DNA of 64,000 nt from Paraburkholderia madseniana (GTDB taxonomy: Bacteria; Pseudomonadota; Gammaproteobacteria; Burkholderiales; Burkholderiaceae), in assembly GCF_009690905.1 (NCBI RefSeq), contig NZ_VOSW01000005.1, forward strand, positions 62,001 to 126,000. Reading direction: 5' to 3'. The position numbers and the translations under genes are program-made. Below the pieces are notes generated by a model. The model was not told the origin of the DNA. It worked only from the letters and a program-made list of their open reading frames with translations, and did not search any database. Shown here one piece after another: positions 29,276 to 39,166 of the stretch. Position 1 is the first letter of the stretch. Every line of letters begins with the position of its first letter.

Positions 29276-30208
29276 ATGACCCACACCCACAACCCTGCTC
29301 CCATGCGCGGCGTGTTCCCCGTCGCGCCGACCATCTTCGACGAGGCCGGCGGTCTCGACCTGGAAGGCCAGAAACGCTGCATCGATTTCATGATCGACGC
29401 AGGCTCCAACGGCCTGTGCATTCTGGCGAACTTCTCCGAACAGTTCGCGCTGTCCGACGACGAGCGCAACACGCTGATGCACGTGGTGCTCGAACACGTC
29501 GCCGGCCGCGTGCCGGTGATCGTCACGACCACGCATTTCAGCTCGTACCAGTGCGCTGAACGCAGCCGCAGTGCGCAGGCTGCGGGCGCCGCGATGGTGA
29601 TGATCATGCCGCCGTATCACGGCGCGACGATCCGCATCGGCGAGCGCGGCATCTATGAGTTCTATCGCACGGTGTCCGATGCAATCGGGATTCCGATCAT
29701 GATCCAGGACGCGCCGGTCAGCGGTACGGCGTTATCCGCGCCGTTTCTTGCCCGCATGGCGCGTGAACTGCAGAACGTGTCGTACTTCAAGATCGAAGTG
29801 CCACAGGCTGCGAACAAGCTGCGCGAGTTGATCGAACTGGGCGGCGACGCCGTGGTAGGTCCATGGGACGGCGAAGAAGCGATCACGCTGATGGCCGATC
29901 TCGATGCGGGCGCAACCGGTTCGATGACCGGCGGCGGCTACGCGGACGGCATCCGCCTGATCGTCGACGCCTATGCAGCGGGCGACACCGAAGCGGCCGC
30001 CGCCCACTATCAGGAATGGCTGCCGCTCATCAACTATGAAAACCGCCAGGGTGGCCTCGCATCGTGCAAGGCCTTGATGAAAGAAGGCGGTGTGATTCGA
30101 TCGGACGCAGTGCGCCATCCGCTGCCGCCGATGCATCCGGCCACACGCGCAGGCTTGCTGAAAGTCGCACGGCGGCTCGATCCGCTGGTATTGCGCTGGG
30201 GTGTCTAA
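29276..30208 (+). CDS. DapA-like aldolase/dehydratase (possible 2-keto-3-deoxy sugar acid dehydratase)
   Basis: A 310-residue protein of the dihydrodipicolinate synthase / N-acetylneuraminate lyase superfamily. Lys172 in YFKIEVP is at the Schiff-base position. The Tyr that usually precedes it on an inner strand (YN.P in DapA) is replaced here by Gln-Asp (IMIQDAPVSG), so it is not a lysine-pathway DapA. Subfamilies with this change include sugar-acid dehydratases such as L-2-keto-3-deoxyarabonate dehydratase; the exact substrate is a guess. Confidence 0.75.
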   Translation: MTHTHNPAPMRGVFPVAPTIFDEAGGLDLEGQKRCIDFMIDAGSNGLCILANFSEQFALSDDERNTLMHVVLEHVAGRVPVIVTTTHFSSYQCAERSRSAQAAGAAMVMIMPPYHGATIRIGERGIYEFYRTVSDAIGIPIMIQDAPVSGTALSAPFLARMARELQNVSYFKIEVPQAANKLRELIELGGDAVVGPWDGEEAITLMADLDAGATGSMTGGGYADGIRLIVDAYAAGDTEAAAAHYQEWLPLINYENRQGGLASCKALMKEGGVIRSDAVRHPLPPMHPATRAGLLKVARRLDPLVLRWGV

Positions 30209-30396
30209 GGTCGATCCAAAGCTGTCCAAAGCAAAACAATAAGCGCCCAAGCGCAACCCTCGGACGCAATCCCCGGGTCCTGCATCCACATACGCGGCCA
30301 TACGCCCGGCGGATGCAGCACACGGGGAAAAAACCACATATAAGGTCGGAAGGAAATTGAGTAACATAGGCCCGCAAGCTCACCACACCACTTTCC

Positions 30397-30966
30397 ATGA
30401 CCGCCGACCCTCGAGAACTGACGCCGGAAACCCTCGCCGAGTTGCTCGAACGCATTGCCAAAGAGGATGCTTCGGCACTACGCGAGCTATATGATCTCGC
30501 CGCTCCGAAACTGTTCGGTCTCGCGCTCCGTATATTGAGCAGGCACGAGTGGGCCGAAGAAGTATTGCAGGACAGCTTCGTCAACATCTGGCGCTTTGCG
30601 GGCGATTATCGGCGGGCCCTTTCCGCCCCCATGACGTGGATGTCGGCAATCGTCCGGAACCGTGCACTCGATCACCTGCGGCGGGTCAACAAGCAGGAAA
30701 CCGAATGGAGCGATGCGTTGGACGATCTTGTGGCAACCGGCGATCCGGATCCCGAAGCACTGACCGCGGTCAGCCTTCAGGCACGTCTGCTGGCCGGCTG
30801 TATGCAGCAGTTGGAACCGGCGCAGCGTCAGGCGGTTGCTCTCGCCTACCTGCGTGATCAGAGCCATAGCGAGATCGCTGAAGCGCTGACGGTGCCGCTC
30901 GGCACCATCAAATCCTGGATCCGGCGCGGCCTTGCCAAGCTGAAGACCTGCCTGGGAGGTGAGTGA
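30397..30966 (+). CDS. ECF RNA polymerase sigma factor (SigK-like)
   Basis: A 189-residue group-4 sigma factor. Region 2 (about residues 25-95, with LRILSRHEWAEEVLQDSFVNIWRFAG) and region 4 (about 128-185, with SHSEIAEALTVPLGTIKSWIRRGL) are clear. The stop overlaps the next gene, which encodes an RskA-like anti-sigma factor, so the two form a signalling pair. The 188 bases upstream should contain an autoregulated promoter, but I cannot identify it with confidence. Confidence 0.93.
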   Translation: MTADPRELTPETLAELLERIAKEDASALRELYDLAAPKLFGLALRILSRHEWAEEVLQDSFVNIWRFAGDYRRALSAPMTWMSAIVRNRALDHLRRVNKQETEWSDALDDLVATGDPDPEALTAVSLQARLLAGCMQQLEPAQRQAVALAYLRDQSHSEIAEALTVPLGTIKSWIRRGLAKLKTCLGGE

Positions 30967-31760
30967 TGAATCTCCATCGCTATCCTCAACTGGTCGATAT
31001 GCTGGCCGCCGAGTACGCGCTCGGCACGCTGCGTGGCGGCGCCCGGCGACGCTTCCAACGCTACGCGGATCACGATGCGGTGATTCGTCAGGCCATCGAA
31101 GAATGGCAGCGGCGGATCTCGCCGTTGGCCGAACTCGCGGAGCCGCGTATGCCGCCGGCCGCCGTCTGGGATGCCATCGAGCGGCGGCTCGGTCTGGCGT
31201 CGGCTCGTGAGGCTGCGCGTGAGGCGGCACGACCGCGCACCGTGGTCGAAAAACCCGCTCGTCCGTCCGGCAGCATCTTCGAGAACCTCGCGTTCTGGCG
31301 CGGCTGGGCGATCGGCGTAACAGGGTTCGCCGTAATCGCCGCGGTGGTTGCCATGCGCTCGCTGTTGCCGTCCGGCGTGACGCCATCCACGGCGCCGACC
31401 GTCGCGCAACAGCCGGAAGCGGCCGTCTCGCATGTCGCGGTGCTGAACGACAAGGACGCGCATCCGGTTATGCTGGTCGCGTGGGATGAAGCCCGCTCCA
31501 CCATGACGCTGCATCCGCTCGGCAAAGTCGACCTGCCGGCCGGCCGGGCGATGGAGTTGTGGGGCATTCCGGCCAATGGCCATCCGGTGTCGCTCGGCAT
31601 GCTGCCGGACAGCGCCAACGGCAAGGTTACGGCCGGTCAGCAGAAGCCGGAGAGCTACGCGGCGCTGGCGGTCTCCATAGAAGCGCCGGGCGGCTCGCCC
31701 GACCACAATGCACCGACGGGTCCGGTGGTGTTCAGCGGCAAGCTGCTGCCGCTGTCCTGA
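30966..31760 (+). CDS. Anti-sigma factor, RskA/anti-sigma-K type
   Basis: A 264-residue membrane protein: a cytoplasmic N-terminal zinc-independent anti-sigma domain (about residues 1-75), one membrane helix (about 112-135, AIGVTGFAVIAAVVAM) and a periplasmic RskA domain with MELWGIPANGHPVSLG. It should hold the adjoining sigma factor inactive until a periplasmic signal arrives. The ATG at 30966 overlaps the sigma stop (TGATG); GTG at 30963 is an alternative. GGAGGTGA lies just upstream. Confidence 0.9.
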   Translation: MNLHRYPQLVDMLAAEYALGTLRGGARRRFQRYADHDAVIRQAIEEWQRRISPLAELAEPRMPPAAVWDAIERRLGLASAREAAREAARPRTVVEKPARPSGSIFENLAFWRGWAIGVTGFAVIAAVVAMRSLLPSGVTPSTAPTVAQQPEAAVSHVAVLNDKDAHPVMLVAWDEARSTMTLHPLGKVDLPAGRAMELWGIPANGHPVSLGMLPDSANGKVTAGQQKPESYAALAVSIEAPGGSPDHNAPTGPVVFSGKLLPLS

Positions 31761-31775
31761 TCTACTCTTAGCCCT

Positions 31776-33092
31776 ATGCAAAGCTTTTACGAAGCCACCA
31801 TCACCCGCGCTGCCGGGCACTCATCCGCTTACGCGCCGCTAACCGGCCGACGGAGCGTCAACGTCTGCATCATGGGCGGCGGCCTCGCGGGCTTGTCCAC
31901 GGCATTGGGACTCGCCGAGCGGGGCATCACCGACGTCGCCGTGCTCGAAGCCGAGCAGGTGGGTTTCGGCGCCTCCGGCCGCAACGGCGGCTTCGTGTTC
32001 GGCGGCTACAGCCTCGATTGCGCGGATCTGCTCAAAACCCTCGGGCCGGCCCGTGCCCGCGAACTCTATGCACTGACAACCGACGCCGTCGATCTGATGA
32101 GGCAACGTATCCAGCGCTACCGCATCGATTGCGACGTGACCGATGCCGGCGTGATCCTCGCCAACTGGTTCGACGAACCTGCAAGGCTCGACACGCAGCG
32201 GCGTCTGATGCGCGATTCGTTCGGTGTCGAGTGGGAACCCGTGGCGCCCGCGGAGCTCGCTTCACAATTGAAAACGAGCCGTTATCACGGCGGCCTGTTC
32301 GAGCGCAATGCGTTCCACTTCCATCCGCTGAAATATGTGCTCGGTGTCGCGGGCGCCGCGGCCAACGCGGGCGTGCAGATTCACGAGAAATCGCCCGTTG
32401 TGCGCTTGCAGCGCAGCGGCGCCCGGCGCGACGGCGCCGGCTTCGTGGTGCATACGCCGCAGGGCGCGCTCGAAGCACGCCACGTGGTGATGGCCGGTGG
32501 CGGCTATGCGCGCAACGTCTATGCGCAGGTCGAACGCGCGGTGCTGCCAATCGCTACCTACGTGATGGCCACCGAACCGCTCGGCGCCCGCCTGAAAGAC
32601 GCGATGGACACCCGCGCCGCCGTCTACGACACCCGCTTCGCCTTCGACTATTACCGTCCGCTGCCCGACACACGCATCCTGTGGGGTGGCCGCATCTCGG
32701 TACGCGACCGCGCTCCCGACGTCATCGCGCGGCTCTTGCGGCGTGATCTGTTGAAGGTCTATCCGCAGTTGCACGACGTGCGTATCGAGCACGCCTGGGG
32801 CGGCCTGATGAGCTACGCGCGGCACAAGATGCCGCAAATCGGCCGCAGCACGGACGGCGTCTGGTACGCGGTCGGTTTCGGCGGCCACGGCATGGCGCCC
32901 ACCACCGTCTCGGGCGAATTGCTGGCGGCGGCCATCTCCGGCGAACGGCCGGTGCCCGACGCGTTCGCGGCTTTCGGCCTGACCCGCACCTACGGCGCGC
33001 TCGGTCTCGCGGCCGCGCAACTCACCTACACCGCCATGCAGACGCGCGACGCACTCGCCGCCCGGCGCGCCTCGACCCGGCCGACGCCGTGA
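31776..33092 (+). CDS. FAD-dependent oxidoreductase (PuuB/DadA family)
   Basis: A 438-residue flavoprotein with the N-terminal dinucleotide fold VCIMGGGLAGLSTALGL (about residues 29-45), FGASGRNGGFVFGGY and a C-terminal VGFGGHGMAPTTVSGELLA, features of the gamma-glutamylputrescine oxidase group in the DadA/DAO superfamily. It should oxidise an amine or amino acid. Nearby genes give no clue to the substrate; it lies 15 bases after the anti-sigma gene and could be co-transcribed with the sigma pair. Confidence 0.82.
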   Translation: MQSFYEATITRAAGHSSAYAPLTGRRSVNVCIMGGGLAGLSTALGLAERGITDVAVLEAEQVGFGASGRNGGFVFGGYSLDCADLLKTLGPARARELYALTTDAVDLMRQRIQRYRIDCDVTDAGVILANWFDEPARLDTQRRLMRDSFGVEWEPVAPAELASQLKTSRYHGGLFERNAFHFHPLKYVLGVAGAAANAGVQIHEKSPVVRLQRSGARRDGAGFVVHTPQGALEARHVVMAGGGYARNVYAQVERAVLPIATYVMATEPLGARLKDAMDTRAAVYDTRFAFDYYRPLPDTRILWGGRISVRDRAPDVIARLLRRDLLKVYPQLHDVRIEHAWGGLMSYARHKMPQIGRSTDGVWYAVGFGGHGMAPTTVSGELLAAAISGERPVPDAFAAFGLTRTYGALGLAAAQLTYTAMQTRDALAARRASTRPTP

Positions 33093-33210
33093 CGCTATTC
33101 AGTACGCGACCCGACACCCGGCTCAATACGCCGCCGCTTATGCCCGAGACCCGCTCCGGAGGCTGGTTTCAGCATGCTAGAATGCGCCGTCATCGCCGCT
33201 CGAATACACA

Positions 33211-33891
33211 ATGAAAAAGGGAAGCAAGGCCGCCGAGCCTGATACCAACGGCATCGCGTCCGACACCCGACGCAAGTACGATCCCGAACAGACGAAGCGC
33301 AACATTCTCGACGTCGCGACGCAGGAGTTCTCCGCGATGGGATTGACCGGCGCACGCGTCGACGCGATCGCGGAGCGTACGAACACCACGAAGCGCATGC
33401 TGTACTACTACTTCGGCAGCAAGGAAGGGTTGTACCAGGCCGTGCTGGAAAAAGTGTACGGCGACATTCGCGCGCTCGAACAGGATCTGCACGTCAGCGA
33501 ACTCGATCCGATCGAGGGCATGCGCGCGCTGGTCGAGTTTACATTTGACTATCACGACCGCCAGCGCGATTTTGTCCGCCTCGTGACGATCGAGAACATT
33601 CATGGTGCGAAGTACGTCGAGCAGGTGAAGAGCTTCAAAGGCCGCAACGTCACCGTCATTCATACCATCGAAGATCTGCTCTCGCGCGGCATCGCGGCTG
33701 GACTGTTTCGCAACGACGTCGATGCGATCGACCTGCACCTGATGATCAGCTCGCTGTGCTTTCACCGCGTCGGCAATCGCCATACCTTCGGTACGGCGTT
33801 CGGCCGCGATCCGTCGCACCCGCGCCTGCGCGCGCGTCATCGCGCGATGATTGTCGACGCCGTGCTGCGCTTCGTGCGCAAGGAAGACTGA
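33211..33891 (+). CDS. TetR-family regulator, probable quinate/shikimate regulator
   Basis: A 226-residue TetR/AcrR regulator: helix-turn-helix near residues 30-65 (FSAMGLTGARVDAIAERT, then TTKRMLYYYFGSKEGLY) and a C-terminal ligand domain. It converges with the MFS-aroE-aroQ operon across a bidirectional terminator and lies next to the quinate genes, so control of that cluster is the simplest reading, though this is inference from position. Confidence 0.85.
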   Translation: MKKGSKAAEPDTNGIASDTRRKYDPEQTKRNILDVATQEFSAMGLTGARVDAIAERTNTTKRMLYYYFGSKEGLYQAVLEKVYGDIRALEQDLHVSELDPIEGMRALVEFTFDYHDRQRDFVRLVTIENIHGAKYVEQVKSFKGRNVTVIHTIEDLLSRGIAAGLFRNDVDAIDLHLMISSLCFHRVGNRHTFGTAFGRDPSHPRLRARHRAMIVDAVLRFVRKED

Positions 33892-33908
33892 GGCAAGCCT
33901 GAAACGAA

Positions 33909-33946
33909 AAAGCGGGACCTGGCGCTAGCCAGGTCCCGCTTTTTTT
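33909..33946. terminator. Bidirectional rho-independent terminator
   Basis: AAAGCGGGACCTGGC pairs with GCCAGGTCCCGCTTT around a GCTA loop, followed by a T-run on the plus strand and flanked by an A-run that gives a U-tract on the minus strand. It lies between the convergent TetR and MFS genes and should stop both transcripts. Confidence 0.93.
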
Positions 33947-33980
33947 GCTCAATGAAAGCCATTCGAACGATACGTACCGC

Positions 33981-35351
33981 TCAGTCCACCAGCACGATCC
34001 GCTTAATATCGCCGACAATAAAGATGTACGACAGCGCGCCGATCAATGCGATCGCGCCGATGAACACCAGCGCCCCGACAAACGAGCCGGTTGCCGCGAC
34101 GATGAAACCCACCACCAGCGGCGTGACGATGCCGGCCAGATTGGCGGCAAAGTTGAAGATGCCGCCGGTCACGCCAAGCAGGCCATCCGGCGCAATGTCC
34201 GACACCAGCGTCCAGCCCAGCGCCGCCATCCCCTGCGCGAAAAACGCCACCGACAGAATCGCGATCACCGCCACGTTGCTCTCGACATAGTTGGCGAGAA
34301 TGATCGTCGACGCGAGCAGCAAACCGGCGATGATCGGCAGCTTGCGCGCCACGTTCGGCGACTTGCCGCGGCGCAGCAGCCAATCGGAGAAGATGCCGCC
34401 GAACATCACGCCGATCGACGCGGCAATGAACGGCATGATCGCGAAGAAGCCGATCTTCAGCCATGCCATATGGCGTTCGGTGGCGAGATACGTCGGGAAC
34501 CAGGTGAGGAAGAACACGAGCGTCGAGTTACCGGCGAACTGGCCAAGGCAGATGCCGGCCAATTGACGATGCTTGAGCAGGCGTCCGATGGTGCGCCATT
34601 CGAAGCCGCTCTTCTCCGATGCAGCCGGTGCGCCGGAAACATCGGCGTCCTTCTTGCTGTGCGTCAGACCGCCGCCTGCTTCGATATAGTCGAGCTCTGC
34701 CTGATTGACGGACGGATGATCGTGCGGCTCGCGATAGAACAACCACCAGATCACACCGAACACGAGACCCACGCCGCCCACCACGTAGAACAGCGAACGC
34801 CAGCCGAACGCGCCCATCAACATGAACAGAAACGGGCTGAAAAACGCGAGGCCGATATATTCGCCGACCGTGTAGGTGCCGGTCGCCATCGCGCGTTCGC
34901 TCTGCGGAAACCATGTGGCCACCACGCGGCTATTGGTCGGAAAGCATGGCGCTTCCGAGACGCCGAGACCGAGCCGGAACACGAACAACGCGCCGATACC
35001 ATGCACGAGCCCTTGCGCGAGGGTGCACAGCGACCAGAACGTCATCGACAGGAAATACGTGAGCTTGCTGCCGAAACGGTCGAGAAACAGGCCGCCCGGA
35101 ATCTGCGAAGCCACGTAGCTCCACGAGAACACGGAGAACAGCAAGCCCATGAGCGCGGCGTTGATGCCGAGTTCCTTGGTCAGCTGCGGTGCCGCGATAC
35201 CGAGCACCGTGCGGTCCAGATAGTTGATCATTGTGCCGACCGCTAGCAGCGAGAGAATCTGATAGCGGGCTTTCGAGCGGCGCGCGGTGCTTACCGTGGC
35301 AGCCGTTTGGCGGGTTACCTCGGCGGGCGTGGAATGAATGGGTTGTGGCAT
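33981..35351 (-). CDS. MFS transporter, anion:cation symporter type (probable quinate/shikimate uptake)
   Basis: A 456-residue protein with twelve predicted membrane helices. MINYLDRTVLGIAAPQLTKELG near the N-terminus and the MFS loop motif region identify the ACS branch (GudP/phthalate/glucarate-like). It is the last gene of the aroQ-aroE-MFS operon, which points to import of quinate or shikimate; the family also carries other sugar acids. Confidence 0.87.
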   Translation of the reverse strand: MPQPIHSTPAEVTRQTAATVSTARRSKARYQILSLLAVGTMINYLDRTVLGIAAPQLTKELGINAALMGLLFSVFSWSYVASQIPGGLFLDRFGSKLTYFLSMTFWSLCTLAQGLVHGIGALFVFRLGLGVSEAPCFPTNSRVVATWFPQSERAMATGTYTVGEYIGLAFFSPFLFMLMGAFGWRSLFYVVGGVGLVFGVIWWLFYREPHDHPSVNQAELDYIEAGGGLTHSKKDADVSGAPAASEKSGFEWRTIGRLLKHRQLAGICLGQFAGNSTLVFFLTWFPTYLATERHMAWLKIGFFAIMPFIAASIGVMFGGIFSDWLLRRGKSPNVARKLPIIAGLLLASTIILANYVESNVAVIAILSVAFFAQGMAALGWTLVSDIAPDGLLGVTGGIFNFAANLAGIVTPLVVGFIVAATGSFVGALVFIGAIALIGALSYIFIVGDIKRIVLVD

Positions 35352-35397
35352 GGCGTCTCTGTCTCCTCGGTCGGGTTACGTACCGGATATGTATGGC

Positions 35398-36303
35398 TTA
35401 TGTACTACTGGCCTGGCGTTGCAACAAGGACTGGAAATGCGTGTACACGCGCTCGGCGTCAGGTTCCAGACCCGTGAAGATGCGCATCGCGTCGACCGCC
35501 TGATATACCGCCATCCCGCCGCCGCTCAGCGTGCGGCAGCCGAGTTCTTCGGCGGCCTGCAGCAGCGCGGTGCGGATCGGGAAATAGACGATGTCCGCCA
35601 CCCACAAATCGCGGTGCAGCAATTCGACCGGCAATGGCAAGCCCGGCAATTTCGCCATGCCGGTGGGCGTCGCGTGAATCAGGCCGTTAGCGGCGGCGAG
35701 CGATTCTGCGAGCGAGCTGCCGGCGCTGACGGTAGAGGCGGGGAAACGCTTCTGCAATTCCGCAGCGAGCGATGCGGCGCGCTCGGCGTCCACGTCGAAT
35801 AGCGTGAGCGTTTGCGCACCCATGGTCAACGCGGCATGCGCGACCGCTGCGCCCGCGCCGCCCGCGCCCAGTTGCACGACGCGCGCGAGCGATACGTCCG
35901 GCAAGCCGCGTTGAAACGCACGCGCGAAACCGGACCAATCAGTGTTGTGGCCGATACGTTTGCCGTTCTTGAATAGAACCGTATTGACCGCGCCGAGTGC
36001 GCGCGCGTCGTCGGAGAGTTCGTCAAGCAGAGGAATGACGGCCTGCTTGCAGGGATAGGTAATGTTCAGTCCGTTGTAGCCCATGCGTTCGGCGGCGGCG
36101 AGCAAATCGGCGAGCGCCGTGATGTCCAGCTTCAGCGCCTCCAGATCGATGCGCCGATACACATAGTGCAGACCCAGTTTGCTGCCCTCTTCCTCATGCA
36201 TCGCGGGGCTAAGCGATCCGCCGATGCCCGAACCGATCAGACCGACGAGAAACGATTGCGGGCTCGCCTGAGCGTTTGCCTGTGTGTTCGCTTGTGCGTT
36301 CAT
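35398..36303 (-). CDS. Shikimate/quinate 5-dehydrogenase (AroE/YdiB family)
   Basis: A 301-residue enzyme with the SLSPAMHE substrate motif (30-37), catalytic Lys86 (NITYPCKQ) and Asp122 (HNTDWSGF) and the nucleotide motif [10 protein letters not shown] (147-156). It begins with a short Asn/Gln/Ala repeat (residues 2-14). It overlaps the aroQ gene by four bases and lies in a catabolic cluster, so it is more likely a quinate/shikimate-degrading dehydrogenase than the biosynthetic AroE. The FDVDAE sequence after the strand hints at NAD use. Confidence 0.88.
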   Translation of the reverse strand: MNAQANTQANAQASPQSFLVGLIGSGIGGSLSPAMHEEEGSKLGLHYVYRRIDLEALKLDITALADLLAAAERMGYNGLNITYPCKQAVIPLLDELSDDARALGAVNTVLFKNGKRIGHNTDWSGFARAFQRGLPDVSLARVVQLGAGGAGAAVAHAALTMGAQTLTLFDVDAERAASLAAELQKRFPASTVSAGSSLAESLAAANGLIHATPTGMAKLPGLPLPVELLHRDLWVADIVYFPIRTALLQAAEELGCRTLSGGGMAVYQAVDAMRIFTGLEPDAERVYTHFQSLLQRQASST

Positions 36304-36755
36304 TTGGCCGCCCTATTCTTAAGGATGACCGCCATCCGCTCCAGAGCGAGCACATAGCCCTGCGTGCCGCAACCAACGATGATCGCCTCGGCCACCGCCG
36401 ACACGTACGAGTGATGCCGGAACGCTTCGCGGCGATGCACGTTCGAAATATGCACCTCGATGACGGGCTTTTCGATCGCAGAGAGCGCGTCGGCAATCGC
36501 CACCGAGGTATGCGTGTAAGCCGCCGGATTGATCACGATGCCATCAACCTTGCTGCGCGCCGCATGCAGCCAGTCGATGAGTTGGTGTTCCGCATTCGAT
36601 TGGCAGAAATCGACCGACAGATCCAGCCGCTCGCCCGCGTCGCGGCAGAGCTGCGCGACGTCGTCGAGCGTTTCCGAACCATAGATGGCCGGCTCACGCG
36701 TGCCGAGCAGGTTGAGATTCGGTCCGTTGAGGACCAGCACTGAGGCAAAACTCAT
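36300..36755 (-). CDS. aroQ: 3-dehydroquinate dehydratase, type II
   Basis: A 151-residue enzyme of the dodecameric type II family. [17 protein letters not shown] (7-23) holds the catalytic Arg of the lid loop, followed by the catalytic Tyr in AIYG; the [17 protein letters not shown] block holds the active-site His and Arg. It interconverts 3-dehydroquinate and 3-dehydroshikimate. The ATG at 36755 is preceded by GCAGGAG; a longer frame to 36839 is rejected. First gene of the minus-strand quinate operon. Confidence 0.94.
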   Translation of the reverse strand: MSFASVLVLNGPNLNLLGTREPAIYGSETLDDVAQLCRDAGERLDLSVDFCQSNAEHQLIDWLHAARSKVDGIVINPAAYTHTSVAIADALSAIEKPVIEVHISNVHRREAFRHHSYVSAVAEAIIVGCGTQGYVLALERMAVILKNRAAK

Positions 36756-36860
36756 GACGACTACTCCTGCAAAAGTAAGGCATAAAGCGGGCCACAGCAC
36801 GCGCCGCGGCTCTACAACGTAAGCGCAGTGTGCGCGCATTGCCCGTAATCGTCATTCGGG

Positions 36861-36900
36861 GTTTATACGAATTTGTACCATCTAGTTAGTTTGTATAGAC
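36861..36900. promoter_or_regulatory. Candidate operator between aroQ and quiC
   Basis: The 320-base gap between the divergent aroQ and quiC genes contains imperfect inverted arms GTTTATACGAA (36861-36871) and TTTGTATAGAC (36890-36900, complement GTCTATACAAA), plus an internal TTTGTAC. The rest of the gap shows nothing else clear. Such AT-rich arms in a divergent promoter fit a TetR-family operator, and a TetR gene lies at the end of the cluster. Confidence 0.45.
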
Positions 36901-37075
36901 TGTCGGGAAATTCCGCTAATATGGGCACTTCTGGCCTGCGCCCTGCTGGTTGACGGTAACTAGCTAGACCATTTTTCGCATTGCAGCATAGCGAACCGCA
37001 AGGCATGCGGACGCCGTACAGTGGCCGCTTGGCGCTGCCCCAATAGCCGTTTCATTGTTTTTGCAGGAGCCGTTC

Positions 37076-38959
37076 ATGCAACGTTCGATTGCCACCGTGT
37101 CGATCAGCGGGACCCTCGTCGAAAAGCTGACCGCAATCCAGGCGGCGGGCTTCGAAGGCGTCGAAATCTTCGAGAACGACCTGCTGTATTTCGACGGCTC
37201 ACCCGCCGACGTGCGGCGTATCGCCGAGGATCTCGGGCTGAAGATCATGCTGTTCCAGCCGTTCCGCGATTTCGACGGCGTAAGCCCGGAGCGCCTCGAA
37301 CGCAATCTGGATCGGGCGAAGCGGAAGTTCGACGTGATGCACGAACTGGGTACGGACCGGATTCTGGTGTGCAGCAACGTCTCGCCCGACACCATCGGCG
37401 ACGATTCGCTGATGACCGACCAGCTCGGTGCGCTGGCCCGCGCGGCCGAAGCGGCCGGCGTGATTGCCGGCTATGAGGCGCTCGCGTGGGGCAAGCACGT
37501 CAAGACCTACCGCCACGCGTGGAAACTCGTCAACGCGGTCAATCATCCGAATCTGGGGCTTGTGCTCGACAGCTTTCATACGCTGTCGCTGAACGATACG
37601 GTGGACGCGATCGCCGATATTCCGGGCGATCGCATCGCCTTCGTGCAGATTGCCGATGCGCCGAAGCTCGCCATGGACGTGCTCGAATGGAGTCGCCACT
37701 ACCGCTGCTTCCCGGGTCAGGGCGATTTCGATCTGGCAGGCTTCACCGCGCAGGTCGTGAAAACCGGCTACACAGGACCGCTTTCGCTCGAAATTTTCAA
37801 CGACGGTTTTCGCGCCGCGCCGACCGCCATCACCGCGGCGGACGGCCATCGCTCATTGCTGTTCCTCGAGGAACAGACGCGGGCACTGCTTGAATCCACC
37901 CGGCAGCCGGTCGGCGAACTCTATCGATCGCCCGCTGCGCCCGCGCACGTCGGCTATCAGTTTCTCGAGTTCGCGGTCGACCACACTACCCGCGCGCATC
38001 TCGTCGACTGGCTCGGCAAGCTGCGCTTCCGTCAGGCCGGCCAGCATCGTTCGAAAGATGTGACGCTGTTTCAGCACGGCGCGGCGTCGATCGTGCTGAA
38101 TGCCGAACCGGATTCATTCGCCAATGCTTTCTTCCAGCAGCATGGTTTATCGCTGTGCGCGTCGGCGTTTCGCGTGGATGACGCCAATCAGGCGTTCGAG
38201 CGCGCCGCTGGGTTCGGCTACGCCCCGTTCTCGGGTCAGATCGGCCCGAACGAACGCGTCCTGCCGGCCGTGCAGGCGCCCGACGGGAGCCTGAACTATT
38301 TCGTCGACGAGACACCCGACCAGCCCACTCTGTTCGAAGCCGATTTCGTGCTCACCGACGTCAACGGTCCGACCGAAGTGGGGCCACTCACGCGCATCGA
38401 CCATGTCTGCCTGTCTGTGCCGGCGCCTTCGCTGGATACGTGGGTTCTGTTTCTGCGGACCGCGCTCGGCTTTCAGGCCGAGCCTGGCGTGCTGGTGCCC
38501 GACCCGTACGGGCTGGTGCGCAGCCGTGCGCTGCGCAGTCATGACGGTTCGGTGCGAATCGTACTGAACGCCTCGGTGGATCACCACACGGCAGTAGCCG
38601 AGGCCTTGCACACCTATCACGGCTCCGGCCTGAATCACGTCGCGTTCAGCACCGGCGATATTTTCAGCGCGGTTCCCGAATTCGTCGCCGACGGTCTGCC
38701 GGTGTTGCGCATTCCGCGCAATTACTACGACGACCTCGCCGCCCGCTATGCGCTGCCGGACGAGACGCTCGAGGCGCTGCGCGCGCACAACATCCTGTAC
38801 GACCGCGACGAACGCGGAGGCGAGTTCTTCCACGCTTACACCGAACAACTGGATCAGCGCTTTTTCCTGGAGATTGTCGAACGGCGCGGCGGCTACGACG
38901 GTTATGGCGCGGCCAATGCGGCCGTGCGGCTCGCGGCGCAGGCTCAGCGCCGCAAGTAG
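37076..38959 (+). CDS. quiC: 3-Dehydroshikimate dehydratase, QuiC type (isomerase-barrel plus HPPD-like fusion)
   Basis: A 627-residue two-domain protein. Residues about 1-275 form a xylose-isomerase-like barrel (RSIATVSISGTLVEKLTAI at the start, GYEALAWGKHV in the middle), and about 290-610 a 4-hydroxyphenylpyruvate-dioxygenase-like VOC domain. This fusion is typical of QuiC enzymes that convert 3-dehydroshikimate to protocatechuate. The ATG at 37076 follows CAGGAG. It is divergent from aroQ-aroE-MFS, and together they convert quinate/shikimate to protocatechuate. Confidence 0.9.
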   Translation: MQRSIATVSISGTLVEKLTAIQAAGFEGVEIFENDLLYFDGSPADVRRIAEDLGLKIMLFQPFRDFDGVSPERLERNLDRAKRKFDVMHELGTDRILVCSNVSPDTIGDDSLMTDQLGALARAAEAAGVIAGYEALAWGKHVKTYRHAWKLVNAVNHPNLGLVLDSFHTLSLNDTVDAIADIPGDRIAFVQIADAPKLAMDVLEWSRHYRCFPGQGDFDLAGFTAQVVKTGYTGPLSLEIFNDGFRAAPTAITAADGHRSLLFLEEQTRALLESTRQPVGELYRSPAAPAHVGYQFLEFAVDHTTRAHLVDWLGKLRFRQAGQHRSKDVTLFQHGAASIVLNAEPDSFANAFFQQHGLSLCASAFRVDDANQAFERAAGFGYAPFSGQIGPNERVLPAVQAPDGSLNYFVDETPDQPTLFEADFVLTDVNGPTEVGPLTRIDHVCLSVPAPSLDTWVLFLRTALGFQAEPGVLVPDPYGLVRSRALRSHDGSVRIVLNASVDHHTAVAEALHTYHGSGLNHVAFSTGDIFSAVPEFVADGLPVLRIPRNYYDDLAARYALPDETLEALRAHNILYDRDERGGEFFHAYTEQLDQRFFLEIVERRGGYDGYGAANAAVRLAAQAQRRK

Positions 38960-39166
38960 GAGTTTGCGGCCGGTAATGCCGGTGGGCGATGGTTTGCAGT
39001 TTGCGGCCGGCTAATTCAGACAGATCGGGCACGGCCCATGCTGCATCGGCTCAAGCGGGCGCGCCGCACCGATATAATGGCGGTTGATCCGCGCCCCGCG
39101 CCGCGCGCACTCTACCCAGTGCTGGTGTGCCGCGTACCCTCAGCCGAATGAAACGCCAGGAGCGAT

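Noticed and set aside
33945..35246. 433-codon plus-strand open frame
   Set aside because: Antisense to the MFS transporter; His/Arg/Glu-rich with no motif.
38961..39010. 13-bp direct repeat AGTTTGCGGCCGG
   Set aside because: Two copies 37 bases apart after quiC, without symmetry or link to a promoter; no function can be supported.
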